64,000 bases of DNA from Agelaius tricolor (GCA_023055355.1 JALJCS010000050.1:930001-994000), one strand, 5' to 3'. Shown: positions 44,790-57,566, counted from the stretch's first letter. Made by a program: numbers and translations. The notes: generated by a model from the sequence alone, not told the origin.

Positions 44790-45433
44790 TGTTATAAATG
44801 ATCAAATCGTGAGCCAAAATTATCAAAAATTTAGCAAAGATTCATTAATTTGTCTGCGAGACCGAATTCCAATGTTCGAAACCACCACAGCCAAAGAGAC
44901 AGCGTCGAGCCCGAGTTTGGCGCTGGGTGAACCTGGACCTGACCCCTCGAGTGTCAGAGTCTCCCCCATTCACGCACGCTGCTTCTTGCAGCGAGGTTTT
45001 ATACAGTTCATTGTGCCCGAGGCAAAGATGACCAAATTTCCTTTGTAACTCTTCACACGCATCGCTGTTTCTTTCCATGTGCAGAGCTGGACAAAAGCCG
45101 GGTCCAGGTGTGCCATTGGTGTCAATTGGCTCTGGGGAAGCCGTGTATGCAGATGTATCAGTTTGGCGCCGCTGACTGTCTTGAGAGATGCAATTGGCAA
45201 GGCGATAATCGCTCTTGGGTGGCTCCTGAGGACTCGAGAAACCGGTGATCATCGCCCTGGACGCTTCTATCCTTACGTTAAGGCATCGATCGTTATCTTA
45301 ACGTGTGTCCGGGAACTAGTTGAATCTAAATAGACAGCTGCTCCCGGCTGGGATGGTCAAAGACATGCTTTTGGATTTCATAATATTTTTTACCATACAT
45401 TAATAGCATGAATTATCCCTACCATATTATACA
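44790..45433 (-). mobile_element. Element D 3' LTR
   Basis: 644 bp with TGTTATAA...TTATACA ends. On the minus strand a TATA box (TGTATAAAACC) lies near 45005. The polypurine tract (AAAAGGGGAGGGAT) follows on the plus-strand right side, at about 45434-45449. Confidence 0.75.
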
Positions 45434-45578
45434 ATCCCTCCCCTTTTATATCACAACTTTAATTCATGCTTCTTTTATAGCCCAAATTGCTAAATTCTTT
45501 TTATATCTACTTCTATTTGCCACCATTAAGGGTCTTTCACAAAGAGAGTAACCTTTATTAAACTATTCTGTACTCCCC

Positions 45579-47993
45579 TTATGGAATACCCTGATACTCA
45601 GTATTGTTTACACTCGTTTTCGCTCGTTTCTTAAATTTTGCCAATACTTCGGCCGCATTGCTGGCATACTTCTTTTCTCCCAGGCTCATGATCTTAGGTG
45701 TGTTGCTTCTGGAAGCCAACTCCGGGTCCACGGGCACTATTGCTATCTGCATCCCCTGTACGACGGAGTGGATCAGTCTAATAAAACAAGGAATTACACA
45801 TGGCAGGAACAGGATTCCAGCTATTGAACACAGCACGAAGAACATAATTGTATTCCACCAGGCCCCATCAAACAATTTGTCCCACCATGAAGATTGCAAA
45901 ATTGAATTCCATATTTGAACAGGGACATGGGCCACTTTCTTGATTTTGTCTGCCAATCCTCTTATGGTCTCCCCATAACTGTCAATCTCAATACAGCATT
46001 CTGATTCATTGAACTTTCCACACACTCCCCCTTCTTCGGCCAGCAAACAGTCTAAAGCTATTCGATTTTGGTACACAAATGCCCATACCTGGGTGTGCTG
46101 CTGACTAAGTAAATCCAGGGCCTCGGAGGTGTGATTTGATACAATGTCCACCACTGCCTGCAGCTGAATCAGCCAGCTCAGTAGGTAAATCGGAGTCCTA
46201 TACCCGTAGCTTCCACCTTGAGCCCACGTGCTCGGTCCATAATAATCAATTATTCTTGCAGCCGGCCACTCTTCTTCGCCCCAGGTTTGTTTACCACTTA
46301 TTACAGGTATCATCTTTTTCAAGCTTCTCCTCTCCCTCCTCAGGGTCTCATACAGAGGAGCCCCTAGTAGGTTACTTTTCATTCGAGGGAGAGTAAAGAA
46401 GACTGGCCCGATCATGCCCAGAGTGCATGATCCCTTCCACCTCGGGGGTAACTCACTGTATGCCTTTTTCCCGCAAATTCAATCAATTCCATCTGGGGCT
46501 TTCCATCTGATATTCGTCCTCCCTGGGTCTCCCCAGTATTCTCTCAAGCCCTCCAAGGATTGGAAAGGGTTGGCTCCAGGATTTTTGACTCAGCACAGTC
46601 CTATCCTTTTGTTCCATTCGCAATTGGTCTCATTTTTCCGCCTCCAGTACCCTGTAGGTGTTCTGGTTGCCAGACCTTGCCCTTGTTGTTCGAATCTACC
46701 GTCAGGGTAGTTACACACGGAGTGTATCCCACCATCTCAGTATATTCCTTTCCTTCCCGACTGATGCAAATAGTTCCAATTACCCTCTGGTCCAAAATCT
46801 ACCCCTCAGGCCTCTGTGCCAACTTTGAGACTTTTGGATTGTCCCATTTCAGAAGCTGTTCCGGAGCCAACCCTTCCCCTTTTCATGGCCATTTCTCTGC
46901 TGACTTCAGCCCCTCACAAATCCAGCAATTTGACAATCCCAGTTCAGTTGCAATTTCTTGCATCAAATCAATCGATTTCTGTCCGGGGAAGGCAATTCCC
47001 CATCAGCATATTTTTTCTCAAGTAATTCATTCTGTTCTTCCAGAGTTTTTAATCTCTCTTGTTCAATTCTTTTCTTCCTTAGTTCTGACTCCCTTCTCTT
47101 CAATTCCTGAGTGATCTCTCATTCTTCCCTCAGGATCCTCACCATCTTTATTTTTCATGAAACAGACAACCCGGTCATATTGCAGGCACACCCTATCATC
47201 ATTCACCTGGGCCAAATCCAATATGATTGGTTCTCTGCTTAAGGTAAACTTGCTATCAAATTTAACAGTTCTTCCCATCCAATACATTTTCCCGTTCATC
47301 GTGCATATCCCCAGCCTCGCGTTGTCATAACACAATGGGTTCACATGGTGATACGCGACAAAGATCGATTCAGTTTTTCCCCCAACCCACATGGTTCGAT
47401 TGCATTGGTTACAAACGGGGATTGACATTATTTCTGCACTCCGTTTCCGTATCTGATGCGTGTGCTCATCTGACTGCCCGTTCCTTGACCCTGCCTCAGA
47501 ATTGATACACCAAATCTGCTTGTCCAATTTACATAATTTGACCCTTGTGCCGTTCACCCAACAGTACCTGCCAGGCTCCTTGATGCATTCTTCCGGGGCT
47601 TGGTATGCTGAGGGTTTCCCATCCCCTTGCACAACTGGGACCACCTGAGTGCAACTTCCGCACTCACCTGCAGAGCTCTCGTTTCCGCCTCTCATCGGGA
47701 CCTCAATGTGCAGCCTGCGTCCTGCACATGGCCAGGCTCAGGCCAATCAGGATTCCCACCAGGCGTACTCCTCTGCCTTTGCCTCCTCCCCCTGGGGTGC
47801 CACCAGCGGTGGGGAAGACCATCTTCACAGCAGCAGGAGTATTCTTCAGGGAACACATTTTCTGACCTAGCCGCATACCTCCTTTTAAAGGCACCTCACC
47901 GTGAAACCTTGACGGCATCTGAGCTGCACGGTACCTTGATTGATTTCCGGCACTCCACATCCAGAATCTCTGCATTTGATCTAAGCTTTCCAC
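45579..47993 (-). pseudogene. env: Element D env
   Basis: A leader with a hydrophobic signal (VGILIGLSLAM) ends at 47703 in one frame. The surface subunit runs on in another (47695-47063), then shifts again (a segment near 46795-46601). The transmembrane part is open for 278 codons (46415-45579), with furin-like RRERR, YQNRIALDCLLAEEGGVC, a CX7CC cysteine motif, a membrane anchor (FFVLCSIAGILFLPC) and a long tail. Gamma-type envelope with several breaks. Confidence 0.8.
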
Positions 47994-48246
47994 ACAAGCC
48001 GTTCTGAAAAATCTGAAACCACTCCTGTGAATCTAATTCAATGATTCCTAGATTTGTGGCTAGGGTTAGGATTCGGTCAGGCAGCTCAAGCTCCTCCTCC
48101 AGACACTGAGTGCACAACCCCTTTGGCCTCTGTCCCCTTCTACAGTGTACAACAAACACCCCCTGACAGTATTCACATTTGAAATGTACAAACAGATAGC
48201 ATACACAGTCAGACAGTATACGACCTATCCGATCACTGTTGGTCAT
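47896..48246 (-). CDS. Element D small cysteine-rich ORF between pol and env
   Basis: 116 codons, about 50 bp after the end of pol and overlapping the env leader in another frame. It has nine cysteines, including CEYC and CTQC about 20 residues apart, a possible zinc-ribbon, and an acidic middle (EEELELPD). It occupies the same place as the accessory ORFs of elements B and C, but I cannot align it with them by eye. It may be a distinct accessory protein or a chance open frame. Confidence 0.5.
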   Translation of the reverse strand: MTNSDRIGRILSDCVCYLFVHFKCEYCQGVFVVHCRRGQRPKGLCTQCLEEELELPDRILTLATNLGIIELDSQEWFQIFQNGLCGKLRSNAEILDVECRKSIKVPCSSDAVKVSR

Positions 48247-48299
48247 TTACAAGGATGTTGGAGTCTGAGTTTCAAGTCGCCTGGGGAAGAAGTGACCTT

Positions 48300-51297
48300 T
48301 CACTCGGGCGCTTCCTCCTGATGTTCGACTTTCTTCACCCTAGATGCGTGCGTCCAGCCTTTCTCCGCCATCCGAATGGCTGTGTCTGTTGTCAGGAGCA
48401 CAAGAAAGGGGCCTTCCCAGTGAGGGGAGAGGGGTACATCTTTCCACACTTTCACAGGCACTCTGTCACCCGGCTGGATTTTGTGGATAGTGAATCCCAG
48501 AGAAGCACTCTGAGATATTATCCCTTGTTTCCTGAGTTCTTGCAAATTTTTGTTGATTGTAACCAAATATGGTTGAATCTGACAGTCCTCAAGCCTGGGG
48601 TGTCCCACCGGCATCCCATGTCTATATGGCATCCCATACAGCATTTCAAACTGTGAGAGTCCCGTCTCTGAATGAGGCATCATCCTGATATTAAGCAATG
48701 CTAGAGGCAGGCATTTCAACCAAGACATCTGAATTTCTAAAATTAATTTAGACAACTGCACTTTCCAAGTCGGATTCATCCTTTCCACTTGTCCTGAGCT
48801 CTGGGGATGCCACAGAGTGTGGTATTCCCACCGAATGCCTAGCACATCAGCCATCTACTTAATAATCTTTGATGTAAAATGTGTTCCTTGGTCTGAATCA
48901 ATGCAATTCACCACCCCATATTGGGGTACAATTTCCTCGAGTAATTTTCTGGACACTGTCTGAGCCATTGCCCATGGGCTAGGAAAAGCCTCCACCCAAT
49001 GGGTCAATTTGTCCACGATCACAAGCACAAATTTGAATCTCCCCACTTTTGGCAATTCTGTGAAACCAACTTGAATTCTTTCAAATGGTCGGTACGCTAC
49101 GGGGCGATTCTCCAGGATGGCCTGTTTTGCCCTTGTCTTGTTGACTTTCTGGCAAATCAGGCATCCTTGTACCTCTTGTTTGGCCAATTTGTAAATTCCC
49201 TTGCACCTGAAAAATTTCAAAAATTGCTCCGCCAGGGCCTGTGCCCCCCAGTGTGTTCGCTGGTGCAGTTTCCACAAAATCCTCCTGGTAAAACCTTTAG
49301 AAACTGGTTCTCTCCCATCAGGTAATCTCCACTTACCTTCTTTCAATTTTCCTCCAATCTTCTCATAACATTCAATCTCCTCTTGAGAGGGCTGTGGAGG
49401 ATCATCTGGGACCTCAGTCCCTTTGATCTCCGGCGTATTCACCGTCATCAGTGCCATGGTCTTGGCTTCCTGGTCCGCCAAATTGTTTCCCCTGGTTCGG
49501 AACTGAATTCCTTCCTGGTTTCCTTTTACATGGAGCACCGCAGTTTCCTCCGGCCCCCTTAGAGCTTCTAAGATTTGCCGGATCAATTCTCCGTGCATCA
49601 GTCCCTTCCCCCTTGTGTTGATCAGCCCCCTTTCCTCCCAGATTTTCCCAAAAGTGTGAACCACTCCAAAGGCATACCTAGAATCTGTAAAAATTGTTCC
49701 CTTTCTCCCTTTCAGTCCCTTCAAGGCTCTCAGAACTGCATACAGTTTGCATGCCTGTACTGACCAATTCGCACTCAGGGGACCTGCTTTAATCACTTTT
49801 CCCATCTGTCCATCCACGACTGCGTATCCTGATTTCCTTTTCCCATCAACTACCCTGCTTGATCCATCCACAAACCACTTCTCTCCTTCATCCAGCTCTT
49901 CCTCTTCTAAATCCTCTCTGATCTTTGCTTGTAATTCAACCACCTCCATGCAATCGTGAACAAGCTCCTCTGAAGCTTCCCCAAACAAAAACTCTGCAGG
50001 GTTCTGTGCGGTTGTTGTTCTCAATTCCAAATCCTGCCAGTGAATCAAAATGGCCTCATCCTTCAGCAATCTAGCATCAGTGAGCCATTTGTCTGCCTTC
50101 TGCTGTAGTATGTCCCGCACGTTGTGCGGTGCAAATACTACCAGCGGTGCGCCGGAGGTTGCCTTCTTGGCTTCCTCCACCAGCAATGCTACAGCGACAA
50201 TCGCCTGCACGCAGGTGGGCCAGCCCCGCTGACCGGATCCAAAAGCCTCGACAAGTAACCCACCGGTGTCCTGACCCCTGCCCAGTCCTGTGTCAGCACC
50301 CCATGTGCTGTGTGACTGCTCACGTCCACAAACAACTGAAAGGGTTTCTTCACATCAGGGAGGCTCAGCACTGGTGCTGCTGTGACTGCTTCCTTTACTG
50401 CCCTGAATTCTTCCTCGTCTTTCTCCATCCATTTGATTCGGTCTGTGGTGAGTTTCTCGTATAGAAACTTCACCTTTTCGCTGTACCCTTCAATCCACTG
50501 CTGGCAATATCCCAACAACCCCAAAAGCTGTCTGACCTCCCTTTTTGTTTGCAGGGGTGGTAAGGCAATAATCCCTGCCACCCTCTCTGGATCCAATTTC
50601 TTTTTTCCCCTGGTTAACCAGTGTCCAAATACCTGACCTCGGGTTCTGTGAACTGCAACTTCAACTTCGACCCCTTCAATCCCTTTTCCCCTAAAAAGTT
50701 CCAAAGCTCAATGGTGCTCACCCTTACAACCTTCTCCCTTGGGCCTGCAACCAACAAATCGTCTACATATTGTAGCAATTTTGTCCCCTCTGTTGGTACA
50801 AAATGACTCAACACCTGCTCAAGTGCGTGCCTGAATAAATCCTGGGAATCCAGGAAGCCCTGAGGCAACGATGTCCACCTGAACTGCTGCTTTCTGTTCG
50901 TCTCCGTGTCTTCCCACTGAAATGCAAAATAATCTCTGCTGCCCTCTGCTAAAGGACAGGTCCAAAAAGCATCCTTCAAGTCTATCACGCTGTACCACGT
51001 GTCCTCAGGAGAAATGTTATTCAACAAAGTGTAAGGATTCGAGCCCATGGGGAACAAAGTCTTAGTGCTCTGATTCACAGGCCTTAATTTTTGCACCAGC
51101 CTAATGCTCCCATCTGTCTTTTTCACAGCCAAAATTGGGGTGTTGTGCTGAGAAATGAATGGCTCCAAGGTTCCTTTCTTTATCAAGTCGTCAATCACTG
51201 GTTTCAATCCCTTTCTCCCCTCCATGGCGGTGGGATATTGTTTGACCCGTATATTGTTTGACCCGTATAGGGTCTTCTGGTCTCCCAATTTTGACAC
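48300..51297 (-). pseudogene. pol: Element D pol
   Basis: Reverse transcriptase 51297-50614 with SLPQGF and YVDDLL, continuing in another frame (50704-50189), then RNase H and integrase (50210-48855: DGSSR, zinc domain HQRTHWG...CLIC, DSDQGTHF), a stop, and the rest of integrase (48854-48300, with QVERMN). The first catalytic Asp of integrase is Gly (QVGFTELP near 49070; element C has QIDFTELP). The catalytic triad is therefore broken in addition to the frame breaks. Confidence 0.85.
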
Positions 51298-51961
51298 AAA
51301 TCCGCTCTATGTCCAACCTCCCAGCTTCCCCTTCAACATACCACACCTTCGGGTCTATTTTCTCCTCTTCCTGAACAGTGAGTTTATACATTCTCACCCT
51401 GAGCCAGGAATTCTCCACTGCCAAGCCGATTTCTAGGGCTACCATCATGTCCCGCCCCAGTAAATTAAAATCCGCATCCCGTATCATTAATATATGTCCT
51501 GTACATCTTTTGTTTTCCGTTTCTATTTCTACATCGTTTATGATCGGAAGCTCAAAGGGTTCCCCTTTTGCCCCGATTACCATCAGTGAGTCGTCACTCA
51601 GAGAGCACCCTTGTGGCAGCTGCTGCACCCCTGTCCGTTCCGCCCCCGAGTCTACCATAAACCACATCTCCTGCCTGTGGGGTCCTACTTTGAATTTTAT
51701 CAAGGGCTCCCTCGGTGTTCCGGACCCCAAACTGAGAAGCCCCTGACACCCGTAAACTTCTTGAAACATTGCCTGGTCCTTGGCTTTGCTGGGACAATTC
51801 CTTCGGATGTGTCCCTTTTGCTTGCAGTAATAGCACTCGAAATCTCTCCTCTGATCATTCAATCCTTTTCCTTGGGAAGAGTTCTGTTTCTTAGCCAGCG
51901 CCTTCTTCGCCATGTCTCTGACCTGCTCCTGTTTTTGTGCTTCCCTTACCACAGCTACCAA
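51191..51961 (-). pseudogene. pro: Element D nucleocapsid and protease
   Basis: Zinc knuckle CYYCKQKGHIRRNC near 51840-51800, protease active site MVDSGAERTG near 51655, and LLGRDMM near 51460. Open in one frame, which overlaps the start of reverse transcriptase. Confidence 0.8.
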
Positions 51962-51994
51962 TACCTTAGCTTGGATCTTCTGTTTCTCTTCGTC

Positions 51995-52870
51995 TCATCT
52001 CATGTCGACTTTCTGGGCTTCCTGAAGCAGCTCCTGCAACCCCTTTTCCTGCCACCCATGTATCTTTTCTAACTTTTTCCAAATGTCCTCCCAGGATTTT
52101 CCTACAAACTGAGTTTTTAGCAAAACCGCCCTGATCGGAGAATCGGGATCCATGCCCAAATACATTCTCAAGCCCTTGCGGAGCCTCTCCAACCATTCCG
52201 TGGGAGTTTCATCTTTTCCCTGGCACTCTCTGAGTACCTTCCTCATGTTCTGTCCCTTGGGTACGGCTTCCCTGATATCCTGAATTATCATATTTCTTAA
52301 AATTATCATTTTCCGCCTCCCCTCCTCCGTCTGGGCATTCCAGGACAATTTTTGGTTTGGCCATCTCTCATCCCCGCTTTCCCTGTTGGGGTTTCTCTTT
52401 TCCCAGTCTTTGATCACTGCTAGTCTGATCATGTCCCTCTCCTCATTGTTGAACAGCGATCTCATGATCCCTTGGAGATCCTCCTAGGTGTAGGTGCTGG
52501 TCCCTAGAATTTCATCTAGCCTTTCTGCCACCCCCAAAGGATCATCCATAAATTTTCCCCTCTCTTTCTTGAACGCTCGCACATCACTGGTGTCTATTGG
52601 GGCATGTACAAAGCCAATAACTCCAGGAGCCATCGGCACCTCCCGTAAAGGGAAGAAACGGGGCTTCTCTTCCTCATCCTCACTGTCTCTCGTGGTTGCC
52701 CTCCTCATTCGCTGCCTCGTTCAATAGGCCATGGGAGATCTGACTTTTGGGATGGTTACCTGTTTTTCTTCAGTTTTGGGAAGGGTCGGCAGCAGCGGTT
52801 GCTCACATGGGAGCGGAGCCGCCGCCGCTTGTTCACGTGGAGGGGAAGGCGCCACAGCCTGCTCTGGTGG
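51995..52870 (-). pseudogene. gag: Element D gag, 5'-truncated
   Basis: The first codons at the junction are a proline/glutamate-rich linker, then a TAG near 52724, then capsid (52708-52484 and 52465-51995) with GKDETPTEWLERLR and KTQFVGKSWEDI. Matrix and the start codon are missing, replaced by inverted-repeat sequence at 52871. An open frame running across the junction (53035-52721) is a chance fusion. Confidence 0.8.
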
Positions 52871-53334
52871 GAGCCTGGAGGAGTGGGGGGATCGGCCCAG
52901 GCTCTGTGCTTGTTCAGGATCCCCGAGTGCAGCAAACGGGAGAGTTCCCGGCTGGGAGAGGCCCCGCTCAGAGGGAGTCGCTGGCCCAGGAGAGCTCCAA
53001 GGGCTCCTTTTGGAGCGCTGTTTGCAGGGCCCCAAGAGAGGGGCTTCAGTCCCAGCAATGGCTCATCCTGGCCGCACTGGGCACCAACAGCTTTCTTTGG
53101 CAGGGTGAGAATAGGGATCTTGTGCCACTGAGGGAACAAAACCAGTTCCCAGGGCTGCTGCTAAAGGAACCAGGAGCTGGTTGGGCAGCAGCAGTGCCTG
53201 GAGCAGACAGTGTTTGTGATGAGCTGCAGAGGAGCTGAGCCCAGGGGCTGTTGGCCAAGGCCGAGGCCCAAGGAGCATTTCTCAGCTGGCAGGGCGGCCT
53301 GAGAAGGGCAGGGGGGAATGCACCAGCACAGGGC

Positions 53335-54305
53335 CATGGAACCAAGGGACCATTGTGACACTGTGGGGCCCTGTGAGACCAAGGGACCATTGTGACACTG
53401 TGGAGCCCTGTGAGACCAAGGGACCATTGTGACACGGGTGGACCTCATGGAACCAAGGGGACTGTACTGACATTGTGTGGCTCCATGGAATGTAGGGATC
53501 ACTGTGACACTGAGAGGCCTCATCAAACCAAGGGTCCATTGTGACACCAGGGGACCTCATGGCACCATGGAGACCATTATGACACTTTGGGGTGTCATGG
53601 AACTAAGGGGCCATTGTGACATTGCAAGACTCCATGGAACCAAAGGTTCATTGGGACATTGCAAGGCCTCATGGAACCATGCAAAGACAATTAAGACACT
53701 TTACAGCCTCATGGAACCAAGGGGCCATAGTGACACTGAGAGGCACCATGGAATCATGGAGACCATTGTGCCCCTGGGGGTCCCCACAGAACCAAGAGGA
53801 CCATTGTGATATTGTGGGGCCTCGTGAAACCAAGAGGCCTTTGTGACCCTGCAGGGCTGCATGCAACCAAAGATCCATTGTGACACTGCAGGGCCTCATG
53901 TCATCAGTGCTCCATTGTGACACTGGGCAACCAAAGGAGACCATTGTGACACAGCAAAGCCCCAGGGTCCAAAGGTCCATTGTGACATTGCAGGGCTCAT
54001 GGAACAGAGGAGTCACGCGACATTGTGGGGCCTGGGGAACCACGGAGACCATTGTGACACTGCAAGGCCTCATGGAATCCTTGGGACCATTGTGACACTG
54101 CGGGGCCTTATGACACCTGGGGGCCACTGTGACATTGTGGGACCCCATCGAACCTGGGGGCCAGTGTGACACTGCAGGTCTTCTTGTAATCAAGGGGCCA
54201 TTGTGACACTGCTGGAACCCATGGAATCAAGTCACCATTATGACACTGCGGGGCCCCATGGATCCAAGGCACCATTGTGACACTCTGGAGCCCCATAAAA
54301 CCAAG
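53335..54305 (-). repeat. Minisatellite (right arm)
   Basis: Mirror of 9480-10590, about 140 bp shorter. Copies of CCATTGTGACACTG alternate with CCATGGAACCAAGG. Confidence 0.9.
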
Positions 54306-54380
54306 GGAACACAGAACAGCTCTGGCTGGTTTGGCCTCCCATGGGCTGCCTGACTGGTCCAAGGGACCTTTGCATGTTGA

Positions 54381-54856
54381 GGGTCACTTCTCATCTGCTG
54401 CAGAAAGGCTGGGGCTCTGTGCTTTCCTTCCCAATAGATATGAGCTGTCCTTCTGCTCCAGGCAGCCATGGCCAGAATTGGGATTTCACCTCCAAATTTC
54501 CTTCAGTCCAGGGATTGTTCCCATAGGAATATTGCCAGGACAATTCTGTCTAGCAGTGGTTTCACAATGGTCACCTCTCATCTGTCCCCAAAACACTGGG
54601 GGAGGCTCCATGCTGTCCTTCCCATGGGAAAGAACTGTCCTGCTTCTCCAGGTGCCCATGGCCGAGATTGGGTTTCCACCTCCAAAATTCCCTAAATCCA
54701 AAATCTGCTATTATTGACAAGTCTGGCTGGCTTTGGCCTACTGAGGCTCTCACCTGCCTTCAAAACCTTGGAGCTCTGTGCTTTCCTTCCTACGGAAAAG
54801 AACTGTCCTTCTCAGCCAGGTGCCCATGGCCCCAATTGGGATTTCACCTCCAACAT
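54381..54856 (-). repeat. Tandem repeat of about 180 bp (right arm)
   Basis: Mirror of 8925-9420, again three units. Confidence 0.75.
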
Positions 54857-55656
54857 TGCCTGTTGTGACAGACTGGAGGAGATTGTTGGCTCCAAACATT
54901 TTGTGTGTGGGGGAGGAAGGGGCAGGTCGGGCCTTGCCCTGCCCTGTAAGCCCAGCCCTGCCCTGCCCTGTGACCCCAATGCCCCCAGGGGCCTCCAGTG
55001 GGTTTACGGTTTCTACCTGAACCGCGGCACACTGAACCCCCAGCACCGCCGTCTGAGCCTGGGCACTGGGGCCCTCTTGGCTCTACTCAGTGCTGCTGCT
55101 GTACTCGGGGCACCCCAAACCCCGGTAGGGACCCGTGTCCCCCCACTCCAGGGATTGTGCGTGACTCACACTGCCCCGATCCTCCCCGCACCCGGAGCTC
55201 CGTTCGGGGTTTGCGTGCCAACTCACCAATTCGTCTGCCACCCTCAGCACGCCCTGAGGGCGCCTACCAAGCCTGAAGGGGGAAGGCCGACCCTTTGCGT
55301 GCCACTCACATTTCTATTCCTCCCACACCCGGAGGGGGGCCCACCTTATCCCCCTGGGAGGCATCTCACTCACTCAGGCTTCTCCTGCTTCCCTCCGTTT
55401 CTGGCCGGTCCCCTCGCAGGAGTCCGGAACCGCGGTACTCGGAGGCCCACAGCTGCTTCGGGGCTCCGAGCTGCCGGGCCCCGTCTCACACACACTTCTT
55501 TCGCTTGCCTCCTACTCCTGACACCGCCTTTACTTACCCATGCTCCTCCACACTCTTTGCTCCTAGGCTGCTGCCGACCGCCCCAGATAGGGCCAGATAT
55601 CCCGGGGGCCCTCAGTCCTCTTCGGGTGTGGCCTGTCCCGGACCAGTCCCCCAGAC
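54857..55656 (-). mobile_element. Leader of the tRNA-Pro-type ERV (right arm)
   Basis: Mirror of 8123-8925. The primer-site-like sequence here reads TGGGGGACTGGTCCGGGA on the minus strand, closer to a canonical tRNA-Pro site than the left copy. The long plus-strand open frame (54714-55664) is antisense to it. Confidence 0.55.
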
Positions 55657-56279
55657 TGTTATGAATGGCCCGTGAGCAGCTCTTTAGTGATTTCAGCTTT
55701 ACTGGAAACAGTCTAGGCAGGGGACCCATGGGGTGTGCGCACACCACCGCTCCTCCCCAGAGGGCGTGGAGGAGGAGGAGGTCAGCTCCGTCCTCCAGCA
55801 GAGCTGGGTCTTCTTTCCTCACGAGAGTCTCTGAGTAGACACCTGTTGGTTTCAGGTTCATAATCTTTATACTGCTCTTGGCCCACTCTGGTTAGGGTGA
55901 TGAAGGTGAAAAGTTCTGACCAGGATCTTTGATATTGTCTTATGTTCTCTTTGTTTAGAGGTGGTATTTTGATTCTTTATTTGCATGATTGTTCGTTGTT
56001 CGAGGGGTTTTTTGTTATGTAATCCTTTTCTGCTAGGTCTTATGGGAGTTTCATATTTGCTTATTAGGGGACGTAATCATCCTCTTTATGGTCTCGGGTG
56101 GTTTGCCATTTGAGATAAGAGTGGGAGCAGCGGGGGGAATACCCAACAGTAAGGGGATTTACATAATTAGAAAACCTTTAACAAACAATTAAAACTAACA
56201 CCGGCACTTTACATAACTATAAAACATTAAACAAACAATCTATACCTATCATTGGAACTTTCTATTAACTCCTTTAACA
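55657..56279 (-). mobile_element. 5' LTR of the tRNA-Pro-type ERV (right arm)
   Basis: 623 bp, TGTTATGAAT to CCTTTAACA on the plus strand. Mirror of 7501-8122. Confidence 0.7.
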
Positions 56280-57210
56280 ATTTATTCTCTACAACACTCT
56301 GGGAGTTTGTGGAACCAAGGGGATTATTGTGGCACTGTTGGGGCCCATGGAACCAAGGGGCCAGTGTGGAAACAAGAGGCCATTGTGAGCCTGTGGGGTG
56401 TAACAGCCCAGAACACTGAAATGCTGCAGGTAACCAAAGGCTCCTTTACTTGAGTTTGGTGCACAGCAGGAACACCAGCCACATATTCTCAAGTGGTCAA
56501 AATGACACAAAATTTTACTGGCAAAGTACAAAAACACAAGAAACTTTGGAAAAGAATTTACTGCAACATCCAATTACACAGAAAACACTTATCATAGCGG
56601 CAACTTCATTAACTTAGCTCATTTAACCTAGAAATCATTGAACACGTAAGCTGCTGAGGTACCTAAAAATATAAAGAGCATTAGAAGGAGAAGAAAGAGA
56701 CAGAAAGACAGAAGCTCTATAGAAGACATGCATATGACTATCAGTTCCTAGTGTTCCAGTGTGGGTGAGACACAAACCCCAGGAGAAGGCAGAGTCCATA
56801 CCAGGGGCTGACCTTGTGCTCCGTGTTTTTAAGCCCCCAGGCCTTTGTGGGTCTGCCCCCAGGTGGGATTTCTGATCGCTCAGGCAATCAGGGCTGGGTT
56901 AGCACTGTCCCCACTGTGTGACTGACTGACAGCTCATCCCACGGTGTCTCAGGACATTGATCTCATCCAGCCTCTGACAGTGACCATGGTGACACCGCGG
57001 AACCTCATGGAACCATGGGTCGGTTGTGACCAGGCGGGTCCAAGGACACCACGGTGACACTGGGGAACCTCATGGGAACAAGTGGCCATTGTGATGCTGT
57101 GGATCCCAATGGAACCAAGGGAACATGGAACAGGCTGATGCCTTCAGTTTTAGCTGTCATATCTCCAGATTCTGTACTGCATTAGTCTGTAACTCTGGAC
57201 TTCATACAGA
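56280..57210 (-). repeat. Mixed LTR fragment and minisatellite blocks (right arm)
   Basis: Mirror of 6555-7500. Minisatellite units are seen at about 56285-56400 and 56965-57125. Confidence 0.45.
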
Positions 57211-57566
57211 GTGTTAGCAAGTTCTCTTCACACTGTAGTCAGACAAAACAATCCTTTTCCAGCCCCAGAACCAGATGCTGTTGCAGCTTCAGGCCCCAAA
57301 AGTGCAAACAACAGCGAATTGAGGAGAGCAAACTGGGAGGATGGGACTGCATCACCTGAGGCTGGAATTGGACATTTAACCCCAATATTTAAATGGACCA
57401 AACCTTATAAAAGTGTGAAAACCCCTGACCAGTCATCCATTTTGAGTGTAGCCTTGGCTGGGCTCTTGTCCTGCTCAAGGGGAATCCTTTGAAGGCCTTG
57501 TAATAAATCCCTACTTTATTCCTTTAACTCTGCCCAGCCTCTGTTCCAGGGAGCCTCTCCAGGCAT
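57211..57566 (+). mobile_element. LTR-like sequence (right arm)
   Basis: Mirror of 6199-6554: CTTATAAAAG near 57407 and AATAAATCCC near 57502. Confidence 0.5.

Larger units (their letters stand above)
44790..52870 (-). mobile_element. Element D: gamma-like (class I) ERV, 5'-truncated at the inverted-repeat junction
   Basis: Minus strand: gag (from 52870), protease, pol, small cysteine-rich ORF, env, 3' LTR. The 5' LTR and the start of gag are absent because the right arm begins at 52871. It shares gag, protease and pol motifs with element C. Frameshifts and stops occur in gag, pol and env. Confidence 0.9.

Noticed and set aside
52721..53035. Fusion gene across the inverted-repeat junction
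   Set aside because: The frame is open by chance; it joins truncated gag to non-coding arm sequence.
53335..54305. CRISPR-like regular repeats
   Set aside because: No spacers of constant length; units are contiguous and diverged in a eukaryotic context.
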